NCBI RefSeq assembly: GCF_023100805.1
Contig: NZ_CP095855.1
Location: 4,505,001-4,569,000 of the forward strand
From: Chitinophaga filiformis
Lineage (GTDB): Bacteria; Bacteroidota; Bacteroidia; Chitinophagales; Chitinophagaceae
Direction of reading: 5' to 3'
DNA length: 64,000 nt
The position numbers and the translations under genes were made by a program. Positions 43,291 through 53,000 of this stretch are shown piece by piece. The notes below the pieces were generated by a model. The model was given only the letters and a program-made list of their open reading frames with translations. It had not been told where the DNA came from and made no database searches. How positions within the stretch are numbered: position 1 is the stretch's first letter; each line of letters opens with the position of its first letter.

Positions 43291-44388
43291 ATGACCAAAA
43301 TGAAGAATTACCTGCTGTTACTGCTTGTTTTATTCTTTGGTATGCAGACCAAAGCGCAGGTTAGTATGACTACGCAAGTACCTCCTGAAGGGGTACTGGT
43401 GAAAGCGCAATTGTGGAATATCGTATTGGTATCGGTATCAGAGGCGCCTACCACCGTTAAAATTGTAATGCGGCTGACAGATATCAAGACCAACCAGCCT
43501 GTATTGACTGGTATTTCCCGTAACATCACCCTTACAAAAGGAGCGAAACAATTGCAGGTGAGCGATGTGTCTCCCGTGCAGTATGAATACCTCTCAAATG
43601 TTGCAGACAGAAGCCCGAATGGCTTGTTGCCGGTAGGTAACTACCAGGCGTGTTACAGCCTTTATATACAGGGTGTTTCACATGGCGACCTGATCTCTGA
43701 GGATTGTATTCCTTTCACGGTAGCGCCTGTGGGGCCTCCCTTATTGAACACGCCTGCCGATCAGAGTGTACTGGAAACATTCAATCCGCAGTTCACCTGG
43801 TTACCGCCATCCCCTGCGAATATCTTCAGTAATCTGAATTATGAATTGCTGCTGACCGAAGTAAGGCCAGGACAATCTGCAGTAGAAGCGGTACAACAGA
43901 ACCTGCCTGTTTACAGGCTGCCTTCTACCAACAACCTGTTTGCGAATTATCCATCCTCTGCCTTATCGCTGGATACAGGCAAGCAATATGCCTGGACTAT
44001 TATCGCCAAGAACGGCCTTGCGTTTGCTGCACAGACAGATGTATGGACATTCAGGCTGAAATCCACACTGGTAAAGAAAGAAACGGCAGAAAATACGCAT
44101 ATTCAGCTCAGGAAGGAACTGGATGGAGCCGTGGCGGCAGTAAGCGGGAATGTACATTTTACCTATACCAATGAGCTGAACGATAACGTCGTTAAATACG
44201 AACTGGTAGGACTGGAAACCGGCAATACAGTGATCGCTTCCGGTGATCTGAATGTAAAGCCAGGCGACAATATGATGGCATTTGAAGTGAAAAGGAAGTA
44301 CAATCTGCAGGACGGCAAAAGCTATCTGCTGCGTGTGAAGAATTCAAGGAACGAGTACTGGCAGATGAAGTTCGTTTATACAAAATAG
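43291..44388 (+). CDS. Secreted fibronectin/Ig-like protein of unknown function
   Basis: The 365-residue protein has a signal peptide ('NYLLLLLVLFFGMQTKAQ'); the ATG at 43300 is an alternative start. The body appears to be three beta-sandwich domains: an N-terminal one ('TIVKIVMRLTDIKTNQPVL' in part), a central one after 'GPPLLNTPADQSVLETFNPQ' with 'FTWLPPSPANI' and 'YELLLTEVRPGQSA' (fibronectin III-like, as in TANFOR-associated proteins), and a C-terminal one. It starts 2 bp after the upstream stop codon, so translation is likely coupled. A weak likeness to TANFOR-type surface proteins is noted but unproven. Confidence 0.7.
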   Translation: MTKMKNYLLLLLVLFFGMQTKAQVSMTTQVPPEGVLVKAQLWNIVLVSVSEAPTTVKIVMRLTDIKTNQPVLTGISRNITLTKGAKQLQVSDVSPVQYEYLSNVADRSPNGLLPVGNYQACYSLYIQGVSHGDLISEDCIPFTVAPVGPPLLNTPADQSVLETFNPQFTWLPPSPANIFSNLNYELLLTEVRPGQSAVEAVQQNLPVYRLPSTNNLFANYPSSALSLDTGKQYAWTIIAKNGLAFAAQTDVWTFRLKSTLVKKETAENTHIQLRKELDGAVAAVSGNVHFTYTNELNDNVVKYELVGLETGNTVIASGDLNVKPGDNMMAFEVKRKYNLQDGKSYLLRVKNSRNEYWQMKFVYTK

Positions 44389-44400
44389 TTCTAAAAAGAT

Positions 44401-45156
44401 ATGAAAGTGTTGAGAACAGGTTTAATGATGTTGTGCAGTATTGCGGTACTCCATACGGCAAAGGCGCAGGAAGTGAATGATACGGCAAAGTTATTTGCTG
44501 AAATGAAAACCCTGCAGGGTGTTTACCAGCAGAAGGCATTGTCTTTCGATATCAGGTACACCTATGCAAGTGAATTGCACCCTGAACAGGTGCTTGATTC
44601 CCTGAGCGGACATGCAGATATTGCCGGTAGCAGCTATTATTACCAGATGGCCAATACAGAAATGACAGCTAATGATAAGTATGTAGTCACCCTTTTTAAG
44701 GAAGATAAGATCATGTACCTGTCAAAACCTGTTGCGCTGAATGCTGCCGATCCGTTGGAGCAGATGAGGGCATCCATAAGAACTGCGGGTGTAACCCGGT
44801 GTTCCGTTACAGAAAAAGGAGCGGTGAAGTCCATTTCGGTTGGCTTCAAAGAAGGAGGCCCTTACAAGGAATTGCAGATGAACTTTGACAAATCTTCCGG
44901 TTACCTGATCTCCATGAGATATGTGCTTAAAACAACAATGCTGATGGAGACCACTGGCGGGGCCAACGCGGAAGTGCCTGAAGGGTATGGGGAATATGCA
45001 ATTGTACAGAGCTATTACGAGCACTATAAACAGCTTTCCGGAAAGGAAAAAGCGTTTGACAGCGCACAATTCTTTTACAAAGAAGGCGATGAGTTTAAAC
45101 CCACGGCTGCGTATAGCGAGTATAAAGTGTTTGTCGGCTCTCCGGATCTGCAGTGA
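44401..45156 (+). CDS. Secreted protein of unknown function (LolA-like size)
   Basis: The 251-residue protein has a signal peptide ('LMMLCSIAVLHTAKAQ'). It shows an antiparallel beta pattern ('LSFDIRYTYASE', 'SYYYQMANTEMTANDKYVVTLF' in part, 'GAVKSISVGFKEGG', 'GYLISMRYVL') reminiscent of the LolA/half-barrel fold, but no family motif is certain. It is the third gene of the unit, 12 bp after the second. Its stop codon directly abuts the stop codon of the convergent glycolipid-binding gene (TGA then TCA). Confidence 0.65.
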   Translation: MKVLRTGLMMLCSIAVLHTAKAQEVNDTAKLFAEMKTLQGVYQQKALSFDIRYTYASELHPEQVLDSLSGHADIAGSSYYYQMANTEMTANDKYVVTLFKEDKIMYLSKPVALNAADPLEQMRASIRTAGVTRCSVTEKGAVKSISVGFKEGGPYKELQMNFDKSSGYLISMRYVLKTTMLMETTGGANAEVPEGYGEYAIVQSYYEHYKQLSGKEKAFDSAQFFYKEGDEFKPTAAYSEYKVFVGSPDLQ

Positions 45157-45744
45157 TCAAAGTGCGGATGAAGGAGCCGAAGACTGAACAGAAGCCGGCC
45201 ATTCCCTTACCCATATACCGGGATAGTCCCGCGCGATGCCATGCTCATCAACCTCCAGGTCTGCTGTAAATCCGGACCATAAACTCTCATATCTGTATAA
45301 CCTGTCGGCCAGTCTTGTGTACCGCTGTTTCACCGGCTTCACATCCATGGCCGGCAGGTCAAAATACAAAACGGTGATCTCCTGCGATTCTCCTTCTGCG
45401 AGCTGTAACCTGTTCACCGCCAGTGTATTCGTGAACGGTGTGATCGAAATATCGATATCTGCGCAGGGACTGAAGATCTCATGAATAGTACCCAGTTTAT
45501 CATGCCATTCCCCATTTTCCCGTGTGAACTGCAGCTCTTTCTGTATATGATCGTGTGCCCTGATGAGGACACCGGTGGTTTCCCATGCTGCATTGGCCGT
45601 GATATGATAACTGACATGCAGTGGCAGATCGTTTACCAGTCCGGTAATGTACCCGCGAACATCGTGTGCATTATCAGACTGCAAATGAAGATATTCGAGC
45701 GTATTATAGTAAGTTCCTTTCCAGATAATTTGTGTGGAGGTCAT
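45157..45744 (-). CDS. Putative glycolipid-binding domain protein
   Basis: The 195-residue protein matches the glycolipid-binding family named for Pseudomonas homologues: 'DIDISITPFTNTLAVNRLQL' in full, 'ITVLYFDLPAMDVKPVKQRY' in full, 'YRYESLWSGFTADLEVDEHG' in full and 'DYPGIWVREW'. It has no signal peptide. The family name reflects structural similarity; the physiological ligand is not known. It is the last gene of a minus-strand group that includes a sulfotransferase and an APS kinase 73 bp upstream, which may or may not be related. Confidence 0.82.
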   Translation of the reverse strand: MTSTQIIWKGTYYNTLEYLHLQSDNAHDVRGYITGLVNDLPLHVSYHITANAAWETTGVLIRAHDHIQKELQFTRENGEWHDKLGTIHEIFSPCADIDISITPFTNTLAVNRLQLAEGESQEITVLYFDLPAMDVKPVKQRYTRLADRLYRYESLWSGFTADLEVDEHGIARDYPGIWVREWPASVQSSAPSSAL

Positions 45745-45816
45745 ACGTCGTTTTCCTTCAATTTACGAAAAAATCGTACCGATACATTTACGCAGGTGAT
45801 CGCTGATCAATATGGT

Positions 45817-46641
45817 TCAGATTGCCAGTGTCTGTAGCCTGCATTGTATATCTGCGGCCTTTTGGAGCAGCGAAGGATCTTTTATATAAGGTGTAATGTC
45901 CAGTCTTTCGCTGATAAGGCTTTCTTTATAAAGCGCACTGAGATTGTGATATTCCAGGTGGAACTTCCATTCGGCAGAGAGATGATCAAATACCTTCCGG
46001 TTGCACCTGATAAGAAAAGAATGATCGATCACCAGGTACGTGGAAGAAGGTAATTGCTGCAGATGCTGTAATATAGCTTCATTGTAGGATATCCACACCT
46101 TCAGGTGGTGTTCGCTGTGTTTTCTCAGCAATCTTTGTTTCCGGTAAGGTTGTTTAAAATATCTCCATATCATCCGCGGCAACCATCCTTTCTGTTCATA
46201 TTTCTGAACGCTTTCACCGTAGAGGCGTTGTATGAGCGAACTGACAACACTTTTGTAGTCGCGCAATATCACCAGGTAACGAGCGCCTGGCAGTAACTCC
46301 CTGTAAAAGGGTAGGAAAAGGCAGGTGCGCGGATCTTTCCATCCCCATTGCACCTGGCTTGCCGCCTTTTCCCGGATCAGCAGGCGGAGCGATTGCCGTT
46401 GCGCTTCAGATAAAGATGGCGGTTGGGCGGTAACAAGACCATCTTTGCGAAGATCATGTTCGCTTAATACCTGCTGATGATAATTATAAAAATCTACATC
46501 CTCAAAATGTCCTTGTGTATTACCAATGCCGGCGCCCAGGAACCGGTCTCCGATGTGTAATCCGCACCGGTATAACCACTGGCTAAGCAAAGAAGTGCCC
46601 GAACGGTGCATGCCCGTTATAATTAATACATTATTGCTCAT
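45817..46641 (-). CDS. Sulfotransferase family protein
   Basis: The 274-residue protein opens with the PAPS 5'-phosphosulfate-binding loop 'LIITGMHRSGTSLLSQWLYR' (a P-loop-like GMHRSGTS), followed by 'WGWKDPRTCLFLPFYRELLP' and 'YLVILRDYKSVVSSLI', i.e. the 3'-phosphate-binding Arg/Ser strand. It would transfer sulfate from PAPS to a carbohydrate, lipid or small molecule. The APS kinase gene begins just upstream and ends 11 bp before it, supplying PAPS. No membrane segment is visible, so it is cytoplasmic. The acceptor is unknown. Confidence 0.87.
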   Translation of the reverse strand: MSNNVLIITGMHRSGTSLLSQWLYRCGLHIGDRFLGAGIGNTQGHFEDVDFYNYHQQVLSEHDLRKDGLVTAQPPSLSEAQRQSLRLLIREKAASQVQWGWKDPRTCLFLPFYRELLPGARYLVILRDYKSVVSSLIQRLYGESVQKYEQKGWLPRMIWRYFKQPYRKQRLLRKHSEHHLKVWISYNEAILQHLQQLPSSTYLVIDHSFLIRCNRKVFDHLSAEWKFHLEYHNLSALYKESLISERLDITPYIKDPSLLQKAADIQCRLQTLAI

Positions 46642-46652
46642 GTGATGGTCTC

Positions 46653-47213
46653 TTAGTTGGAAGCCACGCTGGCATATTGCGCCTGCTGTAATGCCAGTGA
46701 CCGGTTTATAAATTGAAGGAATAAATTCGTGCAGGCAGCAATGCTCTGATTATCTGTATGAAGATGAAGATCGGGCTGGACAGGTGTTTCGAATGGATCA
46801 TTAATACCTGTAAGATTGTTTAACTTATCAGGGTGCCCTTCGGGTAACAAAGCCCGCTTGTAAAGCCCTTTAGTATCTCTCGCAATCAGTTTCTCCACTG
46901 TACAATCGATAAAAACTGTTTTTACGTGTGGATAGGAGATGGCCAACTCTTGCCGTATCGATTCATATGGATTGATGGCGCTTATAATGCTGATGATGCC
47001 ATAATTTGATAAACGGCTGGCCACAAAACCCAGGCGGCGGATATTCTCACAGCGGTCTTCCCTTGAGAAACCCAGGTCCCGGCAAAGGGATTCCCGGTAA
47101 ATGTCACCGTCAATGATTTCGATAGGAGTACCATCGGCCGCTGCTTTTCGTTGTACATTCCTGGCAATAGTGGTTTTGCCTGCACCGGATAACCCGCATA
47201 GTTGTATAATCAT
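46653..47213 (-). CDS. cysC: Adenylyl-sulfate kinase
   Basis: The 186-residue protein has a Walker A 'LCGLSGAGKTTIARNV' and the APS kinase motifs 'IIDGDIYRESLCRDLGFSRE' and 'DRCENIRRLGFVASRLS', then 'FIDCTVEKLIARDTKGLYK' with the KGLY lid motif, and 'GINDPFETPVQPDLHL'. It phosphorylates adenosine 5'-phosphosulfate to PAPS. No sulfate adenylyltransferase or PAPS reductase gene is adjacent; the sulfotransferase 11 bp downstream is. This points to sulfation of a product rather than assimilation. The region 47214-47462 upstream shows nothing clear. Confidence 0.93.
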   Translation of the reverse strand: MIIQLCGLSGAGKTTIARNVQRKAAADGTPIEIIDGDIYRESLCRDLGFSREDRCENIRRLGFVASRLSNYGIISIISAINPYESIRQELAISYPHVKTVFIDCTVEKLIARDTKGLYKRALLPEGHPDKLNNLTGINDPFETPVQPDLHLHTDNQSIAACTNLFLQFINRSLALQQAQYASVASN

Positions 47214-47462
47214 CGCATATTGATTTACAGGTTGAATAGCCGACAGCAGTGATGTAGGTAAATGGGTTGATGGTGCAGCTTATAGGGTAAATGGTGAGGT
47301 TAAATGTGTGCTCGCAGTGATATGGCCGCTAAACTAGTTAATTATGCCTGAGCGAAAAGATAATATAGATGAATCCCGGAAATATGCCGATGTATGCATG
47401 AAATTCCTCACACGTAATCTTTCCCGGAGCAGGCCGGTAGATGTTGATGCTTGTTTATGACG

Positions 47463-47744
47463 TTATACCGCGAATCTTTTGAAGGTTTCTTTGGTGATGA
47501 TCCTGACATTTTCTGCCAGTTGGTCTAATGTACAACTCAGTAACCGGATATTATATGGAAGATTATCATGCATCTCGATAAATTCGAGATGCAGGCCACA
47601 CTGATCTGTTACATTAGAGTTCCCTTTCAGCTGACGAAATATACTGTCGGCTATTTCTTTGTTATTACCTATGCAGAATTTGCCGAAATTTTCGTGTCCG
47701 TCCATTGTTTTCAGGTGTAACAAGATGTGAAAGGTGATTTCCAT
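47463..47744 (-). CDS. Small hypothetical protein
   Basis: The 93-residue soluble protein ('MEITFHILLHLKTMDGHENF', 'LHLEFIEMHDNLPYN', 'CTLDQLAENVRIITKETFKR') shows no recognised domain. It has a beta-alpha-beta-like pattern and balanced charge, and its frame is the only long open one here. Its neighbours are on the same strand but well separated (250 bp and 160 bp). Function unknown. Confidence 0.6.
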   Translation of the reverse strand: MEITFHILLHLKTMDGHENFGKFCIGNNKEIADSIFRQLKGNSNVTDQCGLHLEFIEMHDNLPYNIRLLSCTLDQLAENVRIITKETFKRFAV

Positions 47745-47858
47745 AGCACATAACTTCTTTTAGGCCATTAACAAAAACTGAAAACAAAGTTATTATTTTC
47801 AGCCCGGATGCAGACATATAGAAATGTGAAATTTGATGGTTTTGCCCTGAGCTGATCA

Positions 47859-47902
47859 GGCTGCCTGGTGATTGCCGTTCCTGCCGGAATGACCAGGCAG
47901 CC
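47859..47902. terminator. Stem-loop after the TlpA-like gene
   Basis: ggctgcctggt (47859-47869) and accaggcagcc (47892-47902) form a perfect 11-bp stem with a 22-nt loop, 5 bp beyond the stop codon of the TlpA-like gene. No T-run follows on either strand, so it may stabilise the mRNA 3' end rather than terminate. Confidence 0.45.
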
Positions 47903-47907
47903 GGTTC

Positions 47908-49089
47908 TTAAAACAGTTCCGCCAGCTTGGTATCTAATTGGTCATAGTCGTCGCCTCCACTTCCAAAACGTGCGATGATAACACCTTCAGGATTGATTAG
48001 GATCTGGGTAGGTACAGCATGGACGCCGTACATATTGTAGATATCTCCCGGCTGAGGCTTGCCGTCTTCTTTAAATTTGTCGGTGTCCAGTCCGCGGAGC
48101 ACATGGTTCCAGATGCCTACACCATCTTTTGCAACCGCTTTTTTCCATTCTTCCGGTTTATTGTCATTGTCAGCGATGCCCAGTATTGTTAGTCCCTTGT
48201 CTTTATACAGGGCGTATAGCTCTTTCAGATGGGTATTATTCTTCCTGCAGGGAAGGCACCAGCTGGCCCAGAAGTCAAGCAGGAGATATTTACCCTTAAA
48301 GTCCATCAGGCTGACGGGATTGCCGTTTATATCCCGCTGACTGAATAACTGCGCGCGGCTACCTGGCGAGCCATTCTGGATCTTTTCCAGGATATCATTC
48401 AACTCTTTGCCGTAGATGCTGGTCTGCAGCCAGGGTGATAGCTTCGATATATAAGATTTCAAGGTTTCGGGTTTCATATAAGCGGTAAAATAGCGTAGCT
48501 CCGCAGCCGTAACGTAGGAATCAGGATGAGAACGGAAAAAACCGTAACTGGCATCCCTGGCTTTCTCCTGGAGGGGCAGCAGTTTTTCTTTGGCCGCATC
48601 TGCCTTAGCCTTCAGTGCGCTTAGTTCGGCCTCACTTTTCCTGGCCTGAATGGCCTTGAGGTATTGCTTGTTGGCGTCCTCAAAGGCCAGGGCGAGGGGC
48701 GCCATTTCCTGTTGCGCGCCGGCCCTTTCGTTGAGGAGTTCCTGGTAATCAGCCTGGCTGGCCGACCCGGAGATGGTGGCCTCCTGGAAGGCGGGCGATT
48801 TAATACTGATGGTCATAGGGGCAGGGTCAATGTAAAAATTGATCCCGCTTTCACCATTGCCGCTGATGGTAGCCAAAACAGGTTCACTGAGCATGCCGCT
48901 AAAGGAAAAGCTGCCATTTTTGACGACACAGCTGTCTTCGATATAGAAACCATTGCCATAACGGAGATAAACATATCCATTGTCTTTGCCTGTAATAGTG
49001 CCGTTTAACTGGAAGGGGCCGCGTTTTTCCTGGGCCATGGAAACAAAAGTTACAAGAATGCCTGCAACAACAGTCAATAGTTTTTTCAT
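47908..49089 (-). CDS. TlpA-like thioredoxin-fold protein with DUF4369-type N-terminal domain
   Basis: The 393-residue protein has a signal peptide ('LLTVVAGILVTFVSMAQ'). The N-terminal domain ('FQLNGTITGKDNGYVYLRYG', 'VVKNGSFSFSGMLSEPVLAT') is of the DUF4369 type. A helical linker (~120-220) follows. The C-terminal thioredoxin-like domain carries the redox motif 'DFWASWCLPCRKNNTHL' (CLPC) and the cis-proline in 'VHAVPTQILINPEG'. It is expected in the periplasm as a disulfide reductase, perhaps for cytochrome c maturation or envelope protein repair. The gene stands alone, 88 bp after the response regulator stop codon in the same orientation. Confidence 0.9.
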   Translation of the reverse strand: MKKLLTVVAGILVTFVSMAQEKRGPFQLNGTITGKDNGYVYLRYGNGFYIEDSCVVKNGSFSFSGMLSEPVLATISGNGESGINFYIDPAPMTISIKSPAFQEATISGSASQADYQELLNERAGAQQEMAPLALAFEDANKQYLKAIQARKSEAELSALKAKADAAKEKLLPLQEKARDASYGFFRSHPDSYVTAAELRYFTAYMKPETLKSYISKLSPWLQTSIYGKELNDILEKIQNGSPGSRAQLFSQRDINGNPVSLMDFKGKYLLLDFWASWCLPCRKNNTHLKELYALYKDKGLTILGIADNDNKPEEWKKAVAKDGVGIWNHVLRGLDTDKFKEDGKPQPGDIYNMYGVHAVPTQILINPEGVIIARFGSGGDDYDQLDTKLAELF

Positions 49090-49177
49090 AGGGTCACCGG
49101 AATAATGCTTACGTTAAAGATTTTAGTTGATTTGGGATTTCAATATAATAATTATTTAATAATTGGAGAATGGGGAA

Positions 49178-49804
49178 TTATGAGTAAAGCTGCACTTTCT
49201 CTATCATTTCTATGACGTTAGATACCTGCAGTTTTTCAAAGATGCGCTTTTTGTAGGTGCTGACAGTCGAGATCTGTAAACTGAGTTTTTCTGCTATTTC
49301 CGCAACACTGGAGCCTTTGATCAGCAGCTGCATGATATTGTTTTCGCGGCTGGATAAACGCTGTATCGGATTGGCAGCAGATTTTTTATTGGTGAAATTG
49401 TTCAGCAAGGTTTGTTTCAGGGCCGGACTGAGGTACTTTTCGTCTCTAAGGAGGGTTTTAGCCGCGTTTTTGATCTCTTCTATGCCGGTCTTTTTGGACA
49501 GGAAACCATCGGCCCCCGCTTCCAGGTACCTCCATCCGAAGATCTGCTCGTCATAGCTGGAGAAAATGAGGATCTTGATGTCAGGATGCCTGAGGCGGAT
49601 AACATCCAGCATCTGGTGATTGTTTCCTCCCGGCATGTCAATGTCCAGAATGACCAGGTCGAATTTTTTTGTAGATAACATCTTCAGGGTATCCTCGAAA
49701 CTGGACGCTTCACTGACGTGCGCATCCTCGATGGATTTTTGCAAAATGAGCGTAGTTCCATACCGGACCACCTCCTGATCATCTACAACTAAGATATTAG
49801 GCAT
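49178..49804 (-). CDS. Orphan NarL/LuxR-family response regulator
   Basis: The 208-residue protein has a receiver domain ('NILVVDDQEVVR', phosphoacceptor in 'FDLVILDIDMPGGNN', then 'ILIFSSYDEQIFGWRYLEAG' in full and the Lys of 'GFLSKKTG') and a LuxR-type helix-turn-helix ('LSSRENNIMQLLIKGSSVAE' in full, 'STVSTYKKRIFEKL'). No histidine kinase gene adjoins it. It is divergent from the giant adhesin gene, and a dyad in the shared gap is a candidate operator, so control of the adhesin is a reasonable guess. Confidence 0.92.
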   Translation of the reverse strand: MPNILVVDDQEVVRYGTTLILQKSIEDAHVSEASSFEDTLKMLSTKKFDLVILDIDMPGGNNHQMLDVIRLRHPDIKILIFSSYDEQIFGWRYLEAGADGFLSKKTGIEEIKNAAKTLLRDEKYLSPALKQTLLNNFTNKKSAANPIQRLSSRENNIMQLLIKGSSVAEIAEKLSLQISTVSTYKKRIFEKLQVSNVIEMIEKVQLYS

Positions 49805-49818
49805 AGCAACTTATTGTG

Positions 49819-49849
49819 TAAAAGTACGTTACGGCGGTTAAATAAACAA
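49819..49849 (-). promoter_or_regulatory. Probable promoter of the orphan response regulator
   Basis: On the minus strand TTG (49849-49847) is followed after 20 nt by TACTTTTA (49826-49819), one mismatch from TAnnTTTG. The leader would be about 10 nt before the ATG at 49804. Confidence 0.4.
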
Positions 49850-49876
49850 TGAATGCAAGATGAAGAACGAAACTTT

Positions 49877-49894
49877 TGTAGTAAAACTACTACA
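49877..49894. promoter_or_regulatory. TGTAGT-N6-ACTACA dyad between response regulator and giant adhesin
   Basis: TGTAGT (49877-49882) and ACTACA (49889-49894) form a perfect 6-6-6 dyad. It is located 73 bp upstream of the response regulator and about 155 bp upstream of the adhesin start. TAAATTTG at 49938-49945, a -7-like element for the adhesin, lies downstream of it without a good TTG partner, which is what an activator-dependent promoter might look like. Confidence 0.4.
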
Positions 49895-50050
49895 TATTAA
49901 TACAAGTTATTCTAAATAATTATATCAAACAAGTATATAAATTTGTTGCATATGAAAACCATCGTGTGATTTAAATAAAATATACCTATGAATGATTCGG
50001 AAGCACTTAGCTGTCTTCTGTCCCAATACCAATACACAATTACTTTCAGA

Positions 50051-53000
50051 ATGAGATCATTTCTTCGTAAGTGCCTGGGCTGCATTTTTTTATGCTGTCT
50101 GCTCAGTACTTCTTTATCTGCCCAGACAGGTCCTGCCGGAGTGAACAACGGTGCTGTGTTGTGGCTGGATGCGGGTGATGTACTGGCCGGGGGAACAGCT
50201 CCCGCATATGGCACAACACTGGCTACCTGGTTTGACAAGTCGGGTAGCGGGCATAATGCAGTCAGCTCTGGCGCTAACGCAGTGATATACAATAGTGGTG
50301 GCGCAAATGGCCGCCCTGTCGTTAATTTTACCCGGACTTCGGCAGCAGCAGGATCCGGGATGACGATATCCGGATTGGATATAAGGGCAGTGACGTCTCC
50401 TGATGTTACCATCTTTGCGGTATACCGCCCGGGAACAAACGATGGCAACGCCCAGGCGGTCTGGGGAAATGATAATGCCGGGCAGCAACGTTACTTTAAC
50501 AACAAAGCGGCGACCGGCACGACCGATGCCAGCCTGTCTACAGGAGGAGCGGCGGTCGTCATACCCGGTGGCGCAAAAGCCGGGGAGACAAGGCTTGTCA
50601 CAGCCGTTTATAGTAGTGGCGCCAACGCATCCGCAGCTTACCTGAACGGGAAGCTGATTGCTGCATTTACGGACCAGACAGCCAGTGCTGCTGGTCTTTC
50701 GAGTTTTAAGATCGGTCTGGATGGCGATAATAATTACTACAATGGCGATATCAGTGAACTGATTGTATATAACAGGAAGCTGAGCGCATGTGAAATAGAA
50801 AAGATCAATGTTTACTTAGCCGCCAAATACGCCACGGACTTCACCGATATGGCGTCCAACTATACACTGGGCATTCCTTATAATAATGATATCAACGGTG
50901 TAGGCGTACGTACTTCGGCTTGTGGAGGCACCTACAATATAAATGCTTCTTTCAGCGCTATCCTGTCGGTAACCAATCCTTCTGCCTCCGGTACCGGCGT
51001 AGTGTTAAGCTTCGGTAATGACCGCGGCGGATATGGCAGTTCATCTCAGACGCCGTCCACATATACCACCAGGTTACAGCAGGTATGGCGGGCAGACCTG
51101 AACGGAAATATCGGCACAGTAGATGTTTGCTTTGAACTGACGGGCCTGGGCATTGATGTTTCCAACTCCGGTAACTTCGCCCTGTTGATTGACAAGGACG
51201 GTGATTTCAGCAATGCTACTGTTGTCAGCACAGGCGTAACCATCCTGGTGAACAGGGTATGTATTTCCGGTGTAAGCCTCACGAAGGGCGATTACTTTAC
51301 GCTGGCCACAAAAGCCGCCACCAGCACTGCTTCAGAGATCACCTCTACGAACGAAGGTGTTCAACAGAAATCATTATTTACCACCGCAACTGTTGTTGAT
51401 GATCAGATCCTTGTGAAAGGAAGTGCCAGCATCACAGATGGAAAGGTGTATATAGAAACTGGGTTTGTGACAGGGGATGTGCTCTCCTGGGGAACTTTAC
51501 CTGCAGGTGTTACAGGAGCGTATAGCGCTGCCACGGGTGTAGCCACCTTTACCGGTACCGCTTCTGCCACCGACTGGCAGACCTTTTACCGGACCCTCAA
51601 GTTTAATACAACCAGCGGAACTACCGGCAACAGGACCATCCGTTTTGTATTGAGCAATGCGGTAAGTTATACGGTAGGTACCAAGCCTCACTATTACGAA
51701 TATATTACCACTCCGATGAGCTGGACCGCGGCAAAAGCAGCTGCGGAAGCGCGGACATTATATGGTCTTCAGGGGTACCTGGCTACTATCACGGCGCAAA
51801 TAGAAAATGATTTCATCACCTCAAAACTCTCCAGCGATGGCTGGGTGGGAGGATCCTGTAATTATACCATTGTAAATACCGCTGTAGGTAGCAACTTATT
51901 TAATAACCAGAACCAGGCAAATGGTAAATATTACTGGGTAACAGGTCCTGAAAAAGGAACGGCTATTTCCACGGGATTGAACACGCCTACGGCAGTGGGT
52001 GGTGCGTATATGAACTGGAACACGGGTGAACCGAATAACTACCAGAGTACCAACGAACAGTACATGCAGTTGTATTCCACCAACCAGGGTAAATGGAATG
52101 ACCTTCCGAATACCTCCAACCTGGGATATGTGGTGGAATATGGCGGGTATGCGTCTGACCCTGTGCTGAATATCGACTATAGCAGGGTAATGGTAAATGC
52201 GCCGCCGGCCCCGGTTATTACAGCTTTCACCAGTGATAACGGGCTTAGTACGACCGATAATATCACCAATGATAATACACTGGTACTCAGCGGAACAGGA
52301 CAGGCTTCTGCCACCATTACGGTGTACAGGGCAGATATAGGTTCAATAGGTACAACTACTGTCAATGCTTCCGGCAACTGGACATTTGACTATACCGGTA
52401 CTTCATTGGCCGATGGCACCTATGCATTTACTGCTACCGCTACAACCGGAAGTCAGACAAGTGCTGCGAGCCAGACTTATACAATTACAGTAGACCGTAC
52501 AGCTCCGTTTAAACCGGGGCAGCCTGCACTGGCATCCGGTAGTGGAAATGCATCAAACGATGTTACACCCGACCTCACCGGTTCTGCAGAACCAGGCTCG
52601 CTGGTCACAATATATGATGGCGCCACACAGATAGGCACCGCTACAACCAATGCATCCGGTCAATGGACGCTGACTGCGCCTTCCTTGAGCACATCTTTAC
52701 ATAATATTACTGTAACAGCAACAGATGTTGCAGGTAATGTAAGCGTCAGCAGTGATCCGTTCCCGCTGACAATAGATGTTACGGCGCCGGCCACACCTCC
52801 TGCTCCTACATTGCTGGGTGGTGTTGCAGGTGTAACCAATGACAATACTCCTACTATCATTGGTAAGGCTGAAGCTAACAGCACAGTGACGATCTATAAT
52901 GGAGGTGTTGCTGCCGGTACTGCCAAGGCAGATAATAATGGTGATTATATCTTCACCTTCCCGGTACTTGCCGACGGACCTTATACAGTAAAGGTAACAG

